Assembly: GCA_036339395.1 (NCBI GenBank)
Contig: JAYZBD010000090.1
Span: 1 to 19,735 of the forward strand
Source of the DNA: SP202 sp036339395
Lineage (GTDB): Bacteria > Planctomycetota > Phycisphaerae > Phycisphaerales > SM1A02
Direction of reading: 5' to 3'
Length of the DNA: 19,735 bases
Part shown: positions 1 through 7,264 of the stretch, one piece after another
Layout of the letters: every line of letters starts with the position of its first letter
How positions within the stretch are numbered: position 1 is the first letter of the stretch
Program-made: the position numbers and the translations under genes
The notes under the pieces: model-generated
Database searches by the model: none
What the model was told of the DNA's origin: nothing
The model's input: only the letters and a program-made list of their open reading frames with translations

Positions 1-342
1 GGGCTCAGCGGCCATGACATCACCAGCCGGCATGCCCAGGGCAGGGGTGGCGCTGTCATCGGTCGCCTTGAGGTAGTCCTCGGTCTTGTCGGTAAAATCG
101 GTCTCGGTCTGGATTTCGATGATCGAAGCCTTGTCACCTGCAATGGCGATTCCGATTCGCCCTTCACCGGTTGTTCGCTCCGTCCGTGTATCCATCTTGC
201 CCTTGCGTTTTTCACGCAGCCAATTCTCGGCGGCTTCGATGTCGCCACTGTTCTCCTGGAGGGCTTTCTTGCAGTCCATCATGCCCAGCCCGGTCTTGTC
301 TCTCAGGGCAGCAACATCCTTTGCGGCGATGGTGGTGGTCAT
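1..342 (-). CDS. tsf: Elongation factor Ts, N-terminal part (cut by window edge)
   Basis: EF-Ts is the guanine-nucleotide exchange factor that regenerates EF-Tu-GTP during translation. Only the first 114 residues are in the window, and the frame is open to base 1. The N-terminal UBA-like domain is clear: residues 8-26 read VAALRDKTGLGMMDCKKAL, the family signature, followed by an AENWLREK helix. The start of the core domain is visible as EIQTETDF, close to the usual V-x-C-E-T-D-F. The ATG at 342 is preceded by GGAGA about 7 nt upstream. It lies 83 nt downstream of rpsB, the classic rpsB-tsf order, so co-transcription is likely. The core-domain sequence after ETDF departs from the common bacterial pattern, which fits a divergent phylum. 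The identification is secure; the C-terminal part cannot be judged. Confidence 0.95.
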   Translation of the reverse strand, partial: MTTTIAAKDVAALRDKTGLGMMDCKKALQENSGDIEAAENWLREKRKGKMDTRTERTTGEGRIGIAIAGDKASIIEIQTETDFTDKTEDYLKATDDSATPALGMPAGDVMAAEP

Positions 343-391
343 GGTGTCTGTCTCCGTTGAATGCGTAGTGCGTTTGAATCTGGTTCATGAA

Positions 392-410
392 GCGGGAGTT
401 TCCTCCACGC
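392..410 (-). promoter_or_regulatory. Hairpin in the rpsB-tsf intergenic region
   Basis: On the minus-strand transcript this folds as GCG, a bulged base, GGAG, a GAAA tetraloop, CTCC and CGC: seven pairs capped by a GNRA loop. It lies between the rpsB stop and the tsf start. No T-run follows, so it is not a classical terminator. It could be a partial attenuator or a 3' stabiliser that sets the ratio of S2 to EF-Ts. That role is inferred. Confidence 0.4.
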
Positions 411-425
411 GGGATGAACGGGTTG

Positions 426-1301
426 TCATTTCTGTTCTGTCGTTGCTTCCACCGCTGTTTCAGGCGCGGGCTCTTCCGTGTCCGGGGAGGTCTCAGCAGG
501 CTTTGTAGCCGCCTTCTCCTTCGAGCTGTACTTGGATCGCGAAGAACGACGCTTGGTCTTCTTCTCCTTGTTCTCCTTGTTCTCCTCCGGCGATTCCTCC
601 TGCTCCGCACTGGAGCCGCGCATGGCCATGCCTGCCATGACCGCATCGGACAGTATCTGCATGACGACATCGATGGAACGCATCGAGTCGTCATTGCCGG
701 GAATGGGAATATCGACGAGTTCGGGGTCGCCATCGGTGTCGATCAGGGCGATCGTTGGAATACCGAGCACCTTGGCTTCCTTGATGGCGTTTATTTCCCG
801 AGTCGAATCGATCACGAAGACGGCGCCGGGCTGGCTGGTCATGTTCCGGATGCCCTGGAGGTTCCGGGTGATCTTCCGCTTCTCCCGCATCAACTGTGAT
901 GTCATCTTCTTCGAATAGGTTTCGATTTCACCAGAATCGACAAGTGCCTCGAGCTCGACCAGGCGCTTCAGTCGTTCTCGAATCGTCCTGAAATTCGTCA
1001 AGGTGCCTCCGAGCCATCGCTCGGTCACCCATGGCATGCCGGTTTCGCCACAGTGCATTTCGACGCTTGATTTGGCCTGCCGCTTCGTTCCGACGAAGAC
1101 CACGCTCTTGCCGGAAGCCACGGTCTGCGTCACGAATTTCTTCGCGAGCAGCAGACCACGGATGGTCTGGCGGATATCGATGATGTGGATCCGGTTCCGG
1201 GTGCCCCAGATATAGGGCTTCATCCGTGGATTCCAAGCACTCTTCTTCTGTCCGAAGTGAATGCCTGCTTCCAGGAGATCCTGGACAAGTTGATCGGCCA
1301 T
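426..1301 (-). CDS. rpsB: 30S ribosomal protein S2 (uS2) with charged C-terminal extension
   Basis: Structural protein of the small ribosomal subunit, 291 residues. Family motifs run in order: LLEAGIHFGQKKSAWNPRMKPYI (residues 9-31), IHIIDIRQT (38-46), VVFVGTKRQA (67-76), WLGGTLTNFRTI (96-107) and the C-terminal IPTIALIDTDGDP (181-193). I chose the ATG at 1301 because GAGGAGG lies 5-6 nt upstream and the protein then begins with the canonical MADQLVQDLLEAG. The frame is open 27 codons further upstream, but those residues do not resemble S2. Usual length is about 240 residues. Here a tail of roughly 62 residues from about position 229 is first acidic, then a Lys/Arg/Ser-rich stretch, then Glu/Pro/Thr-rich. 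It is the first gene of the rpsB-tsf unit and is served by a promoter at 1465-1493. Confidence 0.97.
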   Translation of the reverse strand: MADQLVQDLLEAGIHFGQKKSAWNPRMKPYIWGTRNRIHIIDIRQTIRGLLLAKKFVTQTVASGKSVVFVGTKRQAKSSVEMHCGETGMPWVTERWLGGTLTNFRTIRERLKRLVELEALVDSGEIETYSKKMTSQLMREKRKITRNLQGIRNMTSQPGAVFVIDSTREINAIKEAKVLGIPTIALIDTDGDPELVDIPIPGNDDSMRSIDVVMQILSDAVMAGMAMRGSSAEQEESPEENKENKEKKTKRRSSRSKYSSKEKAATKPAETSPDTEEPAPETAVEATTEQK

Positions 1302-1464
1302 GAAGGCCTCCTCGTGCAGCGACACCGGCTCGATGTTCGTGGTCCATCTCGCCCAGGGCGCTTGTGGAGTGGTGCTGGGCACCAGTCAGGGTTGATTCGG
1401 TTCAATCCAGCCACGACCTGGAGGAACCGCCCCGATCGACCGAAGGGTGCCGGGGAAAAGGAAG

Positions 1465-1493
1465 ATTGTAGTTGGACCCCACCGGGTCTACAA
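1465..1493 (-). promoter_or_regulatory. Predicted sigma70-type promoter for rpsB-tsf
   Basis: On the minus strand TTGTAG (1488-1493) and TACAAT (1465-1470) are separated by exactly 17 nt. The -10 matches TATAAT at five of six positions and the -35 at three of six. Transcription would begin near 1458, leaving a leader of about 157 nt before the rpsB ATG. The spacer contains an inverted repeat, GACCC-CACC-GGGTC (1475-1488). The site lies just downstream of the pyrC stop, so rpsB need not depend on pyrC transcription. Confidence 0.5.
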
Positions 1494-1512
1494 GGTTGGA
1501 ATTACAGGGTCT

Positions 1513-2826
1513 TCAGGCAACAGCGATCCTGGCGTCCTGGTACACGACCTTGCCGGAAACAATGGTTGTCATGGCCCTGCCACGTACGTTCCACCCAGCG
1601 AACGGACAATTCCTGCCAGTACTTCTGAACGAGCCTGGATCGATGATCCATTCGGCATCCGGATCGATGATGGTCAGGTCTGCAGGCCCATCTTCACGGA
1701 GCATGCCGATGCCCTGCGAATCAAGTCCGACGAGGGCTGCGGGGTTGCAGGTCATCATTGCGAGCATTCCGGGCCAGTCGACTACGCCTCCATCTATGAG
1801 GGCTTTCCGGTAGAGGGGCAGGGCGCATTCGAGGCCGACGATTCCGAATGATGCGGAAGCGAAATCGGTCTCTTTCGTATGCGATGGGTGTGGGGCATGG
1901 TCCGTTCCGAGAATCGTGATGGTTCCATCCGCGATCCCGAGCTTGATGGCTTCGATGTCATCCCTTCGCCGAAGCGGAGGATTCATCTTCGCTGATGTGT
2001 CATATCCTGCGCAGGCATCCTCTGTGAGGAGCAGATGGTGGGGGGATGCTTCCCCGGTTGCAGGCTGGCCATCGGCTCGTGCAGACCGGATCAGGTCGAC
2101 GCTGCCTCCGCTGGACAGATGCTGGGCGTGGTACCTGGCCCCGATGTCCCGGTTCAACGTGAGATCCCGTTCCAGCATCGATTCCTCGGCGCTGGCAGGC
2201 CATCCCACGAGTCCCATCTTCATCGCAAGCGCACCGGCATTCATGGAGGCTCCTCGCGTTGTCGATGGATCCTGGCAATGCTGCATGAAGCAGGTGTCTG
2301 CATCGGCAACCGCCTTGAGAACGGATTTCATCATTGAGTCATCGGCGACGCCATCCCCATCATCGGAGATGCCCGAGGCACCGGCATTGACGAGTTCTGC
2401 GATGGGGGCGAGTTGTTCGCCTCGTCGCCCGATGGTTCCGCATCCGATCGCATGGATGCGAGCGAGCCCGATGTCCAGCCCCTGCTCAAGCACGTACTTG
2501 ATTTGATCAGGCGTATCGAGTGCAGGCTTCGTATTGGGCATGCAGCAGACTGTCGAGAAACCACCAGCGACCGCAGCGGCGGAACCGGAGGCAATCGTCT
2601 CGTCATGCACCTGGCCCCGGTGTGGATCCCTGAAATGAACGTGGATATCAACAAGGCCGGGGCAGACAATGCAGCCGCCTGCTTCGATGACATTGGTTTC
2701 GCCGGGGTTGGAGTCAATCGATGACTTGATTGCAGTAATGCGGTCATTCTCCAGGAGAATGTCGCTGGTCCTATCGAGCCCGCTTGCCGGGTCGATCACC
2801 CTGCCTCCACGAATCAGCATCGACAT
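1513..2826 (-). CDS. pyrC: Dihydroorotase, class I (zinc amidohydrolase)
   Basis: Catalyses reversible cyclisation of N-carbamoyl-L-aspartate to dihydroorotate, step three of de novo pyrimidine synthesis, in the cytoplasm. It has 437 residues, the normal class I length. Metal-site motifs are all present: DIHVHFRDP (60-68; H62 and H64 are ligands), the SDDGDGV segment near 154-160 that supplies the bridging aspartate in class I enzymes, H183 in MQHCQDP, H236 in HAQHLSS, and the catalytic aspartate D309 in GTDHAPH. ETIASGSAAAVAGGF and MPNTKP are further family signatures. The frame also offers a GTG at 2829 and a second ATG at 2820. I prefer the ATG at 2826 because a TAGAAT hexamer sits exactly 6 nt before it and there is no Shine-Dalgarno, which suggests a leaderless message. 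No other pyr gene is adjacent. Confidence 0.96.
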   Translation of the reverse strand: MSMLIRGGRVIDPASGLDRTSDILLENDRITAIKSSIDSNPGETNVIEAGGCIVCPGLVDIHVHFRDPHRGQVHDETIASGSAAAVAGGFSTVCCMPNTKPALDTPDQIKYVLEQGLDIGLARIHAIGCGTIGRRGEQLAPIAELVNAGASGISDDGDGVADDSMMKSVLKAVADADTCFMQHCQDPSTTRGASMNAGALAMKMGLVGWPASAEESMLERDLTLNRDIGARYHAQHLSSGGSVDLIRSARADGQPATGEASPHHLLLTEDACAGYDTSAKMNPPLRRRDDIEAIKLGIADGTITILGTDHAPHPSHTKETDFASASFGIVGLECALPLYRKALIDGGVVDWPGMLAMMTCNPAALVGLDSQGIGMLREDGPADLTIIDPDAEWIIDPGSFRSTGRNCPFAGWNVRGRAMTTIVSGKVVYQDARIAVA

Positions 2827-2832
2827 CACATC

Positions 2833-2838
2833 ATTCTA
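2833..2838 (-). promoter_or_regulatory. Predicted -10 element of a leaderless pyrC transcript
   Basis: The minus strand reads TGG-TAGAAT, then 6 nt, then the pyrC ATG at 2826. The TGG makes it an extended -10 site. With the usual 6-7 nt to +1, transcription would start at or next to the start codon. No Shine-Dalgarno is visible. A perfect 10-bp palindrome, CATGCGCATG (2845-2854), lies between the -10 and the expected -35 position and could be an operator. Confidence 0.5.
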
Positions 2839-2859
2839 CCAGAGCATGCGCATGAGAAA

Positions 2860-2887
2860 GGAGGCCCCTCGATAGCGAGAGGCCTCC
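2860..2887 (-). terminator. Rho-independent-type terminator after the cysteine-rich lipoprotein gene
   Basis: Twelve-base arms (2860-2871 and 2876-2887) flank a 4-nt loop. On the minus-strand RNA all pairs form, with one G-U wobble. The 3' side continues CCTCC then TTTCTC, a short U-rich tract. It lies 27 nt after the lipoprotein stop and ends just before the pyrC -10 region, so it insulates pyrC from read-through. Confidence 0.75.
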
Positions 2888-2914
2888 CTGGTTGAATCAG
2901 GTGATTGATTCTGC

Positions 2915-3250
2915 TTACTGCTTGTTCTTGCCTGAGAATGGGCACTCACCGGTCTTGTCCGCTTTGGACTTGGCGCCGGGGCAGCAGGAAGACTTGGCTG
3001 CATCATCATTGAATGCGCCGAGGCTTGAAGCCTTGTTCTTGTCGGCACAGCAGGGCTTGGTGCAGTCAGGGCCGCACTTGGCCTTGGTCTTGGCGTTGCA
3101 GGCGGCCTTGCATGCGGCGCTGCAGCTGGAAGCGCAGGCGGGTGCGTCATCGGCAGCGCTGAGGCTTGGTGATGTCGTTGAACTGGTACTCGTACAACCA
3201 GCGATTGCAAGAACGATGCTGATCCCGAGTGTCTTGAGCATGAACTTCAT
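2915..3250 (-). CDS. Small cysteine-rich lipoprotein, function unknown
   Basis: A 111-residue predicted lipoprotein that I cannot assign to a named family. The start at 3250 follows AGGAGA with a 7-nt gap and gives a textbook signal peptide: MKFMLK, a hydrophobic core, then lipobox IAGC with Cys19 as the lipidated residue. After a Ser/Thr-rich linker, the mature part holds eleven further cysteines. Most are spaced C-x3-C-x3-C-x3-C, then C-x3-C-x3-CC, followed by a CC pair and a final EC-PF. The lysine- and alanine-rich spacers leave little hydrophobic core. The pattern suggests metal binding or a dense disulfide network on the periplasmic side of a membrane. It is a single-gene unit with its own extended -10 promoter and terminator. 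The reading frame, signal and unit structure are solid; the function is unknown. Confidence 0.85.
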   Translation of the reverse strand: MKFMLKTLGISIVLAIAGCTSTSSTTSPSLSAADDAPACASSCSAACKAACNAKTKAKCGPDCTKPCCADKNKASSLGAFNDDAAKSSCCPGAKSKADKTGECPFSGKNKQ

Positions 3251-3324
3251 TCCAATTCTCCTGTCTGAAAAGTGGCCGTGCCCAACACGCGGGGATCTGA
3301 CCAATTGGGGTTTCTGGTTCCGTG

Positions 3325-3333
3325 ACTATACCA
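3325..3333 (-). promoter_or_regulatory. Extended -10 promoter of the cysteine-rich lipoprotein gene
   Basis: The minus strand reads TGGTATAGT, an extended -10 with five of six matches to TATAAT. No good -35 is seen 17-18 nt upstream, which is common for extended -10 promoters. Transcription starting near 3318 would give a leader of about 67 nt carrying the AGGAGA ribosome site. Confidence 0.5.
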
Positions 3334-3427
3334 CTAGAACGTGCGAATACCTCCTTTGTTTCATCCATACCCAGGACAAAACGCCCTTTCAGGCCATTTG
3401 AAGGGGGAGCAGTTCATTCAGACGGTC

Positions 3428-3433
3428 TAGGAT
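3428..3433 (+). promoter_or_regulatory. Predicted -10 element of a leaderless uvrC transcript
   Basis: TAGGAT is followed by exactly 6 nt and then the uvrC ATG at 3440. The AGGA inside the hexamer could alternatively act as a weak ribosome site, so this is the most ambiguous of the five such sites in the window. Confidence 0.4.
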
Positions 3434-3439
3434 GAATCC

Positions 3440-4804
3440 ATGGCACCAGGTGGATCCAAGTCGTCGGCCAGCCGGGAACGTCATCTGGAACGTGCAAAGA
3501 CGTTGCCGGAGGGGCCCGGGGTCTACCTGTTCAAGGATGTGGCGGGTCATGTTCTCTATGTGGGGAAGGCGAACTCCCTGCGATCGCGAGCCTGTTCCTA
3601 TTTCACGTCTTCCACGGACCTGGGGCCTCGGAAGCAGCCGATGCTCGAACTCGTTGATGAAATCGAGGTCATCGAGACCGAGGGTGAGTGGGATGCACTG
3701 CTGCTCGAGTCGCGACTCATCAAGGACACGAGGCCTCGATTCAACGTGCTCCTGAAGGATGACAAGACCTACCCCTACCTGGTCGTAACGACGCGAGATG
3801 CGTTCCCCGCGGTGCACGTGACGCGTGTTCCATCAGACCATCCCGGGGCCCGGGTCTTCGGGCCCTTCACATCAACGGGAGCGCTTCGTGAAGCCATGCA
3901 GCTCCTGCAGCAGATCTTCCGTTTCAGGACCTGCCACCTGGACATCACCCAGGGCGACCCGGTCAACAGGCATTTCCGCCCATGTCTCCTGCACGCCATC
4001 GACATGTGTACGGCCCCGTGCGCAGATCGCATAACCCCGGAGGAATACGGTCGAGACATCACGCGTTTCATCCGGTTCATCGGGACGCAGCGGACGAATG
4101 TCCTGGAGGAACTTCGACAGGAGATGCATGCGGCTTCGGAAGATCGTGAGTACGAGAAGGCCGCATCGCTTCGTGACCAGTTGTCCGCCATCGAGAAACT
4201 CTCTGAACGGGAAACACGGAGACGGGGTGAAGGCGCTGCCTGGCAGCCGGAGGTGACTGTCTTTGCAACTGATCCGGCATCTTCGTTGCGATCACTTCAG
4301 AAGATTCTTCAGCTCGACGATCCAGTGCGATGCATGGAGGCCATCGACATTGCACACCTCGGTGGCCGCGAGACGGTCGGCGCGAAGGTCTGTTTCATCG
4401 ATGGTCGACCATGGCGGGATGGGTATCGCCGCTACAAGATCAGGACGGCGGCGAATGACGACTACCAGGCAATGCGTGAAGTCGTATCCCGAAGGTATCG
4501 CGAAGCGGGGCAGGGCCATGAACTGTACCCCGATGTCATTCTCATCGATGGAGGTCGTGGTCAACTCAATGCGGCCCTGGAGATCTTCGCTGGATTGGAA
4601 GTACAACCTCCGAGGGTCGTCGCCCTGGCCAAGCAGGAGGAGGTCCTCTTCATCGATGGAATCAAGGAACCTCTGAAACTCAGCCGTCATCATGCCGGTC
4701 TTCGTCTCTGCCAGGCGATTCGTGATGAGGCGCATCGGTTTGCACAGCAGTACCACCACCTCCTCCGTTCGAAGAAGGTCAGTGAAGGTTCGAAGGGAGC
4801 ATGA
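3440..4804 (+). CDS. uvrC: UvrC-type excinuclease subunit, shortened (no helix-hairpin-helix domain)
   Basis: UvrC makes both incisions around lesions in nucleotide excision repair, recruited by UvrB. This protein has 454 residues against about 600 usually. Domains in order: a GIY-YIG nuclease with GVY at 27-29, YVG at 40-42, E90 and N102; four cysteines C165, C182, C190 and C194 matching the known cluster-binding region; a UVR (UvrB-binding) motif at about 224-257; and an RNase H-like nuclease with D303 (DIAH), D370 (LIDGG) and H432 (DEAHRFA). Two parts are missing. Only about 44 residues separate the UVR motif from D303, where roughly 160 are usual. The protein also ends about 22 residues after H432, without the C-terminal (HhH)2 DNA-binding domain. 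The stop overlaps the next gene by ATGA, so this end looks genuine rather than frameshifted. The catalytic residues suggest an active enzyme. Confidence 0.92.
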   Translation: MAPGGSKSSASRERHLERAKTLPEGPGVYLFKDVAGHVLYVGKANSLRSRACSYFTSSTDLGPRKQPMLELVDEIEVIETEGEWDALLLESRLIKDTRPRFNVLLKDDKTYPYLVVTTRDAFPAVHVTRVPSDHPGARVFGPFTSTGALREAMQLLQQIFRFRTCHLDITQGDPVNRHFRPCLLHAIDMCTAPCADRITPEEYGRDITRFIRFIGTQRTNVLEELRQEMHAASEDREYEKAASLRDQLSAIEKLSERETRRRGEGAAWQPEVTVFATDPASSLRSLQKILQLDDPVRCMEAIDIAHLGGRETVGAKVCFIDGRPWRDGYRRYKIRTAANDDYQAMREVVSRRYREAGQGHELYPDVILIDGGRGQLNAALEIFAGLEVQPPRVVALAKQEEVLFIDGIKEPLKLSRHHAGLRLCQAIRDEAHRFAQQYHHLLRSKKVSEGSKGA

Positions 4805-5091
4805 GTCTTCAGATCACCCAGGACGGTCCTGATGTACTCCTGGCGATCAAGGTGGTTCCCGGTGCTTCGGGAGACTCGGTTTCCGGAGTGCTCGGCAGCA
4901 GGTTGAAACTACGCGTGAGCGCGCCTCCCGAGGGGGGGAAGGCCAACCGTGGAGTCGAACGCCTGCTGGAGGAACTGCTTGATGCACGCGGGCGGGTCGA
5001 GGTCGAGTCCGGGCATGGATCTGCGCAGAAGACGGTGCGAATCAAGGGTGTCGAAACCGATTCGGTCCGGAAGGCCCTGGTTGCCGAGTAG
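4801..5091 (+). CDS. yggU: DUF167/YggU family protein
   Basis: A 96-residue small alpha/beta protein of the DUF167 (UPF0235) family, whose molecular role is not established. The family core is present: IKVVPGASGDSVSGVLGSRLKLRVSAPPEGGKANRGVERLLEELL, then a G-x-x-x-K-T-V-R-I-KGV strand near the C-terminus. The length is typical. Its ATG overlaps the uvrC stop as ATGA (4801-4804), so it is probably translated by coupling. Its TAG stop is only two bases from the stop of the convergent ftsH gene. Confidence 0.9.
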   Translation: MSLQITQDGPDVLLAIKVVPGASGDSVSGVLGSRLKLRVSAPPEGGKANRGVERLLEELLDARGRVEVESGHGSAQKTVRIKGVETDSVRKALVAE

Positions 5092-5093
5092 AA

Positions 5094-7160
5094 CTATGCG
5101 GGAGCCGGGAGCATGCCACCAGCTTCGTCTGTTCGATCATCAACATCGGTCGATGTCGACGTTGCTGGAGGTTTCGTAGACTTCGACTCGGACTCGAGAA
5201 GGTCCGCGACCGTGGGTCGATCCAGGGTACGTCCCTCCATGAGCTGGTTGACTTCATCCCCTTGGAGCGTCTCGTACTTGAGAAGGGCCTCGGCGATGGC
5301 TTCGACCTTCGACCAGTGTTCCTCGAGGATCTGGCGGGTCTCCGAGTACGCCTCGTCGATGAAGCGCTTGACCTCTTCGTCGATGATACGTGCCGTGTCC
5401 TGCGAGTATTCCTTTTCAGAAAGGAACGTGTCAGGGTTGTCCTCTCCAGAGTAGCGGACGAATCCAAGTCGATCGGACATCCCCCATTCAAGGACCATGT
5501 GCCGTGCATAGTTGGTCACCATCTGGATGTCCATTGCAGCACCGGATGAGATGTCTCCGGTCTTGCGTTCCTCGGCGATGCGTCCGCTGCAGAGCACCCG
5601 CATCGTGGCCGCGAGGTAACGCATGCTGTATCCATACCTGTCACGTTCAGGAAGGCTGAAGGTTGCGCCCATCGCCTGCCCACGCGGGATGATCGTCACC
5701 TTGTGTACCGGGTCAGCATCCTCGAGGAGTGCCTGGACGGCGGCATGGCCTGCTTCGTGGTAGGCGGTGGCAATTCGCTCTTGTTCCTCGACTTTCCGAC
5801 TCTTTCTTGCACGGCCGAAGCGTATCTTGTCCCTGGCTTCTTCAAGATCATGCTGCTCGATGTAGTCCTTGTTTTCGAGGGTAGCGAGAATCGCTGCTTC
5901 ATTGATGAGGGCGGCCAGGTCGGCGCCGGAGAACATCGGTGTCCCCCGGGCTGAACGCTCAAGATCGACGTCTTCGCCCATCTTCACGCCTCGTGCATGA
6001 ACTTCGAGGATCATCTGCCGACCCAGGAGGTCGGGCAGGGTGACCTGGACCTGGCGATCGAATCGTCCGGGACGGGTCAATGCAGGGTCAAGTACATCAG
6101 CGCGATTCGTTGCCGCGATGACGATGACCTGGTCTGTCTGCTCAAATCCATCCATCTCCACGAGGATGGCATTCAGAGTCTGTTCCCGCTCATCGTGTCC
6201 GCCGCTGCTGAACCCACCACCTCTGCGTCGACCGACGGCGTCGATTTCATCGAGGAAGATGATGCACGGCGAGTTTTCCTTTGCCTGCTTGAAGAGGTCC
6301 CGCACACGGCTGGCACCTACGCCTACGAACATCTCGACGAAGTCCGAACCGGAGATCGAGAAGAAGGGAGCATCGGCTTCGCCTGCAATGGCCTTTGCCA
6401 GCAGTGTCTTGCCACATCCCGGAGGTCCCACGAGAAGAACGCCCCGTGGTATGCGACCACCAAGTCGTTGAAACTTCTTCGGACTCTTGAGAAACTCGAC
6501 GATCTCGAGCACTTCTTCCTTTGCTTCATCGATACCGGCGACGTCCGTGAAGCGGATCGTGGAGGCGTCCTTTGTCGAGAGTCGATGCTTCGACTTGCCG
6601 AAGTTGCCGAGCATGCCGCCCGGTCCACCGCCGGCGCCTCGCATCGAGCGGGCGATCAGGAACCAGATGAAGAGGACGATCAGGAGAAACGGTCCGACCG
6701 TAACGAGCAACTGAAGCCAGACGGACTGGCCGGTACTGGCTTCATGGTCAACCCCGAGTGCATCGAGTTGTTCGAGGTAGTAGCCACGTTCGGCCGAGTC
6801 GATCTTGACATAGACGGGCGCAGGCTCACTAGAATTGTTGAGTGCTGGATCGTGTGCACGGACCATTGCAACGATCCGGTCATTCTGCACGACCACGGGC
6901 ATGGGGTTGCCGGGAGAAGATTCCGCCAGCTTTCCACCATCGGGGTTGATGAGCACCTTGAAGTTCTGCCAGCCCTTGACTTCCTTGCCGGAGGGGGAGT
7001 TGTTCAGGAGCGCGAAGAAGATCAGCAGTACACCCAGGATGAGGACCCAACTCATGAGCCCACGCCCCAGTTTGCCCTGCGGGGGCGTTCCCTTTTTCGG
7101 GTCCTGCTGACCCGGTTGCTTCTGTTGATCCCCGCCTGGGGGTCGCTGCTCGTCTGTCAT
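5094..7160 (-). CDS. ftsH: ATP-dependent zinc metalloprotease FtsH
   Basis: Membrane-anchored hexameric AAA+ protease that degrades unassembled membrane proteins and short-lived regulators. It has 688 residues from the ATG at 7160. Layout: a hydrophilic N-tail rich in Pro, Gln and Lys (1-33), TM1 (about 34-53), a periplasmic domain, TM2 (about 149-170), Walker A GPPGCGKT (245-252), Walker B FLDE (302-305), the second region of homology ending RPGRFDR (363-369), and the zinc motif HEAGH (468-472), with D544 in GAAMD as probable third ligand. The last 30 residues are Ser/Thr/Pro/Asp-rich and look disordered. The start is not certain: the ribosome site (GGGG, about 10 nt upstream) is weak, and the frame stays open to an ATG at 7241 across a 9-nt tandem repeat. 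It is transcribed toward, and ends 2 nt from, the DUF167 gene. Confidence 0.95.
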   Translation of the reverse strand: MTDEQRPPGGDQQKQPGQQDPKKGTPPQGKLGRGLMSWVLILGVLLIFFALLNNSPSGKEVKGWQNFKVLINPDGGKLAESSPGNPMPVVVQNDRIVAMVRAHDPALNNSSEPAPVYVKIDSAERGYYLEQLDALGVDHEASTGQSVWLQLLVTVGPFLLIVLFIWFLIARSMRGAGGGPGGMLGNFGKSKHRLSTKDASTIRFTDVAGIDEAKEEVLEIVEFLKSPKKFQRLGGRIPRGVLLVGPPGCGKTLLAKAIAGEADAPFFSISGSDFVEMFVGVGASRVRDLFKQAKENSPCIIFLDEIDAVGRRRGGGFSSGGHDEREQTLNAILVEMDGFEQTDQVIVIAATNRADVLDPALTRPGRFDRQVQVTLPDLLGRQMILEVHARGVKMGEDVDLERSARGTPMFSGADLAALINEAAILATLENKDYIEQHDLEEARDKIRFGRARKSRKVEEQERIATAYHEAGHAAVQALLEDADPVHKVTIIPRGQAMGATFSLPERDRYGYSMRYLAATMRVLCSGRIAEERKTGDISSGAAMDIQMVTNYARHMVLEWGMSDRLGFVRYSGEDNPDTFLSEKEYSQDTARIIDEEVKRFIDEAYSETRQILEEHWSKVEAIAEALLKYETLQGDEVNQLMEGRTLDRPTVADLLESESKSTKPPATSTSTDVDDRTDEAGGMLPAPA

Positions 7161-7170
7161 GTTCGTATGT

Positions 7171-7199
7171 CCCCGGTTGACCCGGTGTACCCGGTGTAC
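7171..7199. repeat. Short tandem repeat (9-nt unit) upstream of ftsH
   Basis: Three 9-nt units are visible on the plus strand: CCCGGTTGA, CCCGGTGTA and CCCGGTGTA, the last running into a degenerate fourth. They fill most of the stretch just before the chosen ftsH start and keep its frame open, where they would read VHRVHRVNR. They lie in the predicted ftsH leader. Confidence 0.6.
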
Positions 7200-7264
7200 G
7201 CGGGTACTTCTCTTCACACGTTCCTCGGGCCCGGTGCACATCAGTCCAGCACCGGAACCTCACC

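Noticed and set aside
1302..1382. Possible 27-codon N-terminal extension of rpsB
   Set aside because: The added residues do not resemble S2, and a very strong GAGGAGG ribosome site directly precedes the ATG at 1301.
1475..1488. GACCC-CACC-GGGTC hairpin as a pyrC terminator
   Set aside because: Only five pairs and no T-run; it lies within the spacer of the predicted rpsB promoter, so it is mentioned there instead.
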